A model generated the notes under the pieces. That model did not search any database, was not told the origin of the DNA, and saw nothing but the letters and a program-made list of their open reading frames with translations. 5,267 nt of DNA from Anaerolineae bacterium CG2_30_58_95 (lineage in GTDB: Bacteria; Chloroflexota; Anaerolineae; Anaerolineales; Villigracilaceae): contig MNXK01000180.1 in NCBI GenBank assembly GCA_001872165.1, forward strand, positions 1 to 5,267, read 5' to 3'. Shown in pieces: positions 1 to 2,505 of the stretch. The position numbers were made by a program, and so were the translations under genes. How positions within the stretch are numbered: position 1 is the stretch's first letter; every line of letters begins with the position of its first letter.

Positions 1-9
1 GCGTACGGA

Positions 10-315
10 TTACTTCGACGTGAGTTCCTCGATGCGCTTTTGGATGGCATCAAGTTGCCCTTTCAGCCAATCGGCCTGGGCCTTAAGGTCAGCGGTTTCC
101 TGCTCCGGTGTGGGCGTCACCCAACCCGGGATGCCGGTGGCATAGTAGCGATGCCGCCAGCCGCGTCCCGTTCCCCCGCGTCCGAAGCCAAACCCGCCTC
201 GAAATCCGGGGGCCAGATTGGCGAAACCGGGCTGGTCATAGCCGCTGCAGTAGCCCATGCCGCGCCCGGTTCTCGGGCCGGCACCCTGCGGACCTGTACG
301 ATCTCCTCCAGGCAT
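10..315 (-). CDS. DUF5320-type Gly/Arg-rich small protein
   Basis: A 101-residue protein of unknown biochemical role. The N-terminus shows the signature of the DUF5320 family: GD-x-TGP-x-G-x-GP-x-TGRG-x-GYC (residues 4-23, single Cys at 23). Then comes a Gly/Phe/Arg-rich, probably disordered stretch (about 37-56) and a C-terminal amphipathic helix (about 70-101, PEQETADLKAQ...RIEELTSK) that looks like a short coiled coil. The frame is open up to a GTG at 324, but that GTG lies inside a perfect Shine-Dalgarno sequence. The ATG at 315 sits 5 nt downstream of it and gives the usual family N-terminus, MPGGD. It is the last gene of the visible operon, 44 nt after the ferredoxin-like gene. From family knowledge, such proteins are often encoded next to NifX/NifB-type proteins and Mrp-type ATPases, so a link to metal-cofactor handling is plausible but unproven. 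No terminator is visible in the 9 nt left in the window. Confidence 0.85.
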   Translation of the reverse strand: MPGGDRTGPQGAGPRTGRGMGYCSGYDQPGFANLAPGFRGGFGFGRGGTGRGWRHRYYATGIPGWVTPTPEQETADLKAQADWLKGQLDAIQKRIEELTSK

Positions 316-320
316 ATCCT

Positions 321-330
321 TCACCTCCTT
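321..330 (-). promoter_or_regulatory. Ribosome binding site that sets the DUF5320-type start
   Basis: The minus strand reads AAGGAGGTGA, the full complement of the usual 16S rRNA 3' end, ending 5 nt before the ATG at 315. The alternative GTG at 322-324 is part of this site and so cannot use it. This moves the start three codons downstream of the longest open frame. Confidence 0.85.
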
Positions 331-347
331 TCTTTGTGATTTCTATT

Positions 348-370
348 ATGGTTGGTGACTTACCAACCAT
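348..370. repeat. 9-bp perfect inverted repeat at the ferredoxin gene end
   Basis: ATGGTTGGT (348-356) and ACCAACCAT (362-370) are exact reverse complements separated by 5 nt. On the minus-strand mRNA the hairpin covers the last codons and stop (TAA, 360-362, in the loop) of the ferredoxin-like gene and precedes the DUF5320-type ribosome site. No U-rich run follows on either strand, so it does not look like an intrinsic terminator. An RNA-stabilising or processing hairpin in the operon is the simplest reading. Confidence 0.6.
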
Positions 371-860
371 TATCGGCGCGCCCGCCGCGATAGCGGGCTT
401 GTTTCCTCTCGCCCCTGTTCTTTGCTGTGGGACTCCGTGAAGACGAAGATGCCGGGGCAATAGTGGTCGTTGTGGGCCGCGCAAGTCTGCGCTCCAGCGC
501 GGCAATCAGCGCGTCGGCCAGGCGCGGGGCGATTTCACGCCCGAGAAATGCCAGCGCAGCTCCGGCCAGCGGCGCAAGACCGCGGGCAGGGGCCGCCGTT
601 TCCAGCAGCGCTGCCTGGTCCCGGGCAGGGACTATGCGGGATTCAGCCGCAGGCAGCGCCACGATTGGCGCACTGCGGGCCGGTACGGAGAGAGCAGTGA
701 GAGCCTCGTTAGGGCAGGCCTCTATGCACGCTTCGCACTGCGTGCACAGAGCATCGTCAATCACGGCGCGCTGATCCACAAGTTGAATCGCTCCAACGGG
801 GCATGCCTCCACGCACACGCCGCAACCGTCGCATAATTCCTGATTGACCTGGATGAACAC
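360..860 (-). CDS. 2x[4Fe-4S] ferredoxin-like protein with long C-terminal tail
   Basis: A 166-residue protein. Residues 1-53 are a bacterial-type dicluster ferredoxin fold with two complete CxxCxxCxxxCP motifs (Cys10, 13, 16, 20 and Cys39, 42, 45, 49), expected to bind two [4Fe-4S] clusters and carry electrons in the cytoplasm. About 110 more residues follow, well beyond an ordinary 55-80 residue ferredoxin. They comprise an Ala/Pro-rich linker (54-93), a predicted amphipathic helix with hydrophobic face (94-128, LAPLAGAALAFLGREIAPRL), then a Thr/Ser-rich and basic, Gly/Arg tail ending in GW. No signal peptide is seen. The start is GTG with an AGGAGG site 5 nt upstream. An overlapping ATG one base earlier is out of frame. 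It lies 41 nt after the NifX-like gene and 44 nt before the DUF5320-type gene. The partner is unknown; an electron or cluster donor to the NifX-like protein is an inference. The assignment of the Fe-S domain is secure, the tail function is not. Confidence 0.92.
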   Translation of the reverse strand: MFIQVNQELCDGCGVCVEACPVGAIQLVDQRAVIDDALCTQCEACIEACPNEALTALSVPARSAPIVALPAAESRIVPARDQAALLETAAPARGLAPLAGAALAFLGREIAPRLADALIAALERRLARPTTTTIAPASSSSRSPTAKNRGERKQARYRGGRADNGW

Positions 861-865
861 ATCTA

Positions 866-871
866 CCTCCT
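866..871 (-). promoter_or_regulatory. Ribosome binding site supporting a GTG start
   Basis: AGGAGG on the minus strand, 5 nt upstream of the GTG at 858-860. It supports initiation of the ferredoxin-like protein at this non-ATG codon, which places the first Cys motif ten residues in, as usual for ferredoxins. Confidence 0.8.
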
Positions 872-901
872 GATCGTTTCCCGTTCGAACATGGGACTCA
901 C

Positions 902-1300
902 TCAGTGCAGCCGTTCTACCTGATCAACGATATTGCCTTCAACATAGGCCATCACCGCTTCGTCAACCGAGGCGATATCGGTGACCACCGGGCGAATGCC
1001 GCGTGTCTTCATGCTCTCGTAGGCGCCCATGCCCATGCCGCGGCAGAGCAGGGCTTCGCAATCGGCAATGGCTTTGGCCATCTGCAAATGCTTATTGTGC
1101 GAAGCGGCGTCCATGCCATGCGGCTGGCCGGGCTGCTCCTCTTCATGCGGCTGGTTCACAAAATAGGTATGACCCAGTTTGTCGCGCTGTTCGCGGCTCA
1201 CTATCTTTCCGTTTTCGACGGTGGCAACGAGGTAGTATTGTGCCCGTCCAAAATGTTGGCTGATGGTCTTGCCATCATCGGTGATTACAGCGATTTTCAT
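902..1300 (-). CDS. NifX/NifB C-terminal-type (dinitrogenase Fe-Mo cofactor family) protein
   Basis: A 132-residue single-domain protein of the family that includes NifX, NafY and the C-terminal part of NifB (Pfam Nitro_FeMo-Co type). Visible hallmarks are the N-terminal MKIAVITDDGKTISQHFGRA (strand, then the conserved HFGRA at 16-20) and CRGMGMGAYESM (86-97). The fold ends with an alternating strand/helix pattern to residue 132. Between them is a His-rich loop (His44, 52, 61, 68, 71), which with Cys81 and Cys86 could contribute metal or cluster ligands. Relatives in non-diazotrophs are thought to bind Fe-S or Fe-Mo type clusters, but their roles are mostly unknown. The start ATG overlaps the stop of the preceding gene (ATGA, 1297-1300), and its ribosome site AAGGAGA (1308-1314) lies inside the end of that gene, suggesting translational coupling. 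No nif structural genes are in view, so a nitrogenase role is not supported. The family call is firm and the exact function open. Confidence 0.9.
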   Translation of the reverse strand: MKIAVITDDGKTISQHFGRAQYYLVATVENGKIVSREQRDKLGHTYFVNQPHEEEQPGQPHGMDAASHNKHLQMAKAIADCEALLCRGMGMGAYESMKTRGIRPVVTDIASVDEAVMAYVEGNIVDQVERLH

Positions 1301-1518
1301 GAACGAATCTCCTTGTTTTGAATGTCAAATTTTGGCTGATCATCATTGGGACGCAGCCGGTTGAACAGACGACTGATTATTCCAAAGGGAACAATCACAA
1401 AGCCACCCAGGATAACGCCCAACTCACTCCAAACGCTGCTCCCGGCAGCCGGTTTACCTGCCAACCGGCTCAACAGAGCGTCGAAGGTGTTGCCGAACAG
1501 GTTACCGAAGGTGATCAT
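1297..1518 (-). CDS. Small hydrophobic protein of unknown function
   Basis: A 73-residue protein that I do not recognise. It has a Phe/Gly-containing N-terminus (MITFGNLFGNTFDALLSRLAG), a hydrophobic segment at about residues 30-52 (W-SELGVILGGFVIVPFGIISRLF) and a charged, hydrophilic C-terminus. The hydrophobic segment is long enough for one membrane helix or a membrane-surface helix, and the basic residues after it (R50, R54, R56) would favour a cytoplasmic C-terminus. No Cys residues are present. The frame is open to a GTG at 1527, but the GAGGTGA ribosome site (1524-1530) overlaps that GTG and sits 5 nt before the ATG at 1518, so the ATG is preferred. It lies 12 nt after the regulator stop and overlaps the NifX-like start by 4 nt. 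This tight packing and the good ribosome site are the main evidence that it is a real gene. Confidence 0.75.
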   Translation of the reverse strand: MITFGNLFGNTFDALLSRLAGKPAAGSSVWSELGVILGGFVIVPFGIISRLFNRLRPNDDQPKFDIQNKEIRS

Positions 1519-1523
1519 GCGGC

Positions 1524-1530
1524 TCACCTC
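1524..1530 (-). promoter_or_regulatory. Ribosome binding site that sets the small-protein start
   Basis: GAGGTGA on the minus strand ends 5 nt before the ATG at 1516-1518, the same spacing as in the two genes further down the operon. It overlaps the upstream in-frame GTG (1525-1527), which would have no usable site of its own. Confidence 0.75.
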
Positions 1531-2253
1531 TCACTTTGCAACGATGTGGGCCGGTTCCGGCGTGAAATGCTGTTCGGTCGGGCGGTCGTTTTCGTCGGAA
1601 GGGCAAAGCACCAACAGCGAACGGCTTGGGATTGCGCCCACGTTCTGCCAGCGGTGCGGCAGGTGGGCTTCGAAGAGCAGGCTGTCGCCCGGTTCAAGCA
1701 GATAGCTCTGGTCTTCGATCGTATAAGTCAGGCGCCCTTCCAGGCAGTAGACGAATTCATGTCCTGTATGAACGATCGGAGCAGGCCCACTGTCGGTGCC
1801 CGGCTCCAGCGTGACCAGGAGCGGCTGGCCTCCGCGCAGCGTAAGCCCAGCGCCCAGGTCTTCCAGTGTCCCATGCGAAAAAACGGCTCGCGGGCGTTGG
1901 CCAGTTTTTTGGTACACGATACTTTTTTGAGGCGGTTCGATCTCGAAGAAAGCCGTGATGGGAACCTGGAGCGCCTGGGCAAGCTGCTGGAGCGTGCTGA
2001 CACTTGGGGAGGTCTTGCCGTTTTCGATCAGGCTGAGCGTGTTGACGTTCAAGTCGCTCTTTTCAGCCAGGGCGCGGATGGACTGGCCGCGTTCTATGCG
2101 CAATTCCCGCAACCGACGGCCCACGTCAACTTCGGTAGTAGTGGATGCGCCTGGCGCGGCAATCTGAGACTCGGCCGTCAGAGTTCGCCAATGGCGGCGA
2201 TGGTGCTGAACTGCCCCGGCGTGGGAACCACCTGAGTGCAGAGGATTGGGCAT
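1531..2253 (-). CDS. XRE-family transcriptional regulator with C-terminal cupin domain
   Basis: A 240-residue DNA-binding regulator. Residues about 46-102 form an XRE/Cro-C1 helix-turn-helix (GRRLRELRIERGQSIRALAE...LNVNTLSLIENGKTSPSVSTLQQLAQAL). Residues about 145-217 form a cupin barrel: motif 1 is H162-x-x-H165-E166 leading to LEGRLTY, motif 2 is EPGD (187-190) with P199-H200 and N204. H162, E166 and H200 are candidate metal or ligand contacts, so it probably senses a small ligand, metal or redox signal. Family members are usually about 180-200 residues and begin just before the HTH. Here there is an extra N-terminal stretch of about 42 residues, His-rich (H6, H11, H17, H18, H21) and without clear homology to me. 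The start is supported by GGAGGAG (2263-2269) about 9 nt upstream of the ATG. Internal start candidates such as GTG at Val44 lack a ribosome site. It is the first gene of the operon and likely regulates it and itself, an inference from position and the palindrome in its promoter. Confidence 0.93.
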   Translation of the reverse strand: MPNPLHSGGSHAGAVQHHRRHWRTLTAESQIAAPGASTTTEVDVGRRLRELRIERGQSIRALAEKSDLNVNTLSLIENGKTSPSVSTLQQLAQALQVPITAFFEIEPPQKSIVYQKTGQRPRAVFSHGTLEDLGAGLTLRGGQPLLVTLEPGTDSGPAPIVHTGHEFVYCLEGRLTYTIEDQSYLLEPGDSLLFEAHLPHRWQNVGAIPSRSLLVLCPSDENDRPTEQHFTPEPAHIVAK

Positions 2254-2293
2254 AGTAAGATCTCCTCCAAAGCAATTTCACGCTACAACCATT

Positions 2294-2322
2294 ATTATAG
2301 TGTGTTTATGGATTAAAATCAA
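2294..2322 (-). promoter_or_regulatory. Sigma-70-type promoter of the regulator-led operon
   Basis: On the minus strand a -35 element TTGATT (2317-2322) and a perfect -10 element TATAAT (2294-2299) are separated by exactly 17 bp. The expected transcript start is near 2287, giving a leader of about 34 nt that contains the GGAGGAG ribosome site. No other promoter-like sequence is obvious inside the tightly packed five-gene cluster. Confidence 0.75.
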
Positions 2323-2329
2323 TATATTG
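2320..2329. promoter_or_regulatory. Candidate operator palindrome on the -35 element
   Basis: CAATATATTG is a perfect 10-bp palindrome that overlaps three bases of the -35 element of the regulator promoter. XRE-type proteins bind short dyads as dimers, so binding here would block RNA polymerase and give autoregulation. AT-rich palindromes of this length arise by chance fairly often, so the assignment is tentative. Confidence 0.3.
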
Positions 2330-2345
2330 TACTAATAAAATGTGT

Positions 2346-2363
2346 GGTATTAGAGGTATTAGA
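2346..2363. repeat. Two exact tandem copies of a 9-bp unit
   Basis: GGTATTAGA occurs at 2346-2354 and again at 2355-2363 with no gap. The last three bases of the second copy (AGA) are also the first three bases of the following 15-bp inverted repeat. It lies between the two divergent promoters, upstream of both. Confidence 0.7.
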
Positions 2364-2393
2364 CTTCCGAAGTCTTCGAGACTTCGGAAGTCT
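2361..2393. repeat. 15-bp perfect inverted repeat with self-palindromic arms
   Basis: AGACTTCCGAAGTCT (2361-2375) and AGACTTCGGAAGTCT (2379-2393) are exact reverse complements with a TCG spacer. Each arm is itself AGACTT-N3-AAGTCT, so four hexamer half-sites alternate at a 9-bp step over 33 bp. It can fold into one 15-bp hairpin or two small ones. The sequence after it (CTTGAATTTA on the plus strand) is not a U-run, so it is not a standard terminator. It may be a multi-site operator or a dispersed intergenic repeat. Confidence 0.8.
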
Positions 2394-2450
2394 CTTGAAT
2401 TTAGCTCGAAAACTGCACCAAAGAGGGGAACCACCCATTTCTAGAACAAG

Positions 2451-2456
2451 TATAAT
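2451..2456 (+). promoter_or_regulatory. Probable -10 element of the SNF2-type gene
   Basis: A perfect TATAAT lies 49 nt upstream of the ATG at 2506, predicting a transcript start near 2463 and a leader of about 43 nt. No good -35 hexamer is found 16-18 bp upstream (the region around 2428-2434 reads GAACCAC) and there is no TG extension. The promoter would be weak or depend on an activator. Confidence 0.45.
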
Positions 2457-2505
2457 TAGCGAAACTCATTCTCATTCCCATCAGTAAATCCTTTGGAGGC
2501 TTCCC

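Noticed and set aside
902..1300. Nitrogen-fixation gene (nifX/nifB) assignment
   Set aside because: Only the small cofactor-binding domain is present; there is no radical-SAM NifB part and no nif structural gene nearby. Such domains are common in non-fixing anaerobes.
905..1321. 138-codon open frame on the plus strand
   Set aside because: It is the antisense shadow of the NifX-like gene, which has HFGRA and CRGMGMG motifs on the other strand.
1318..2235. 305-codon open frame on the plus strand
   Set aside because: It lies antisense to the XRE-cupin and small-protein genes, which have recognisable domains and ribosome sites. Its own translation shows no family signature and it has no ribosome site.
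2361..2393. Intrinsic terminator reading of the 15-bp inverted repeat
   Set aside because: No T-run follows on either strand, and it lies between two divergent promoters with no gene ending there.
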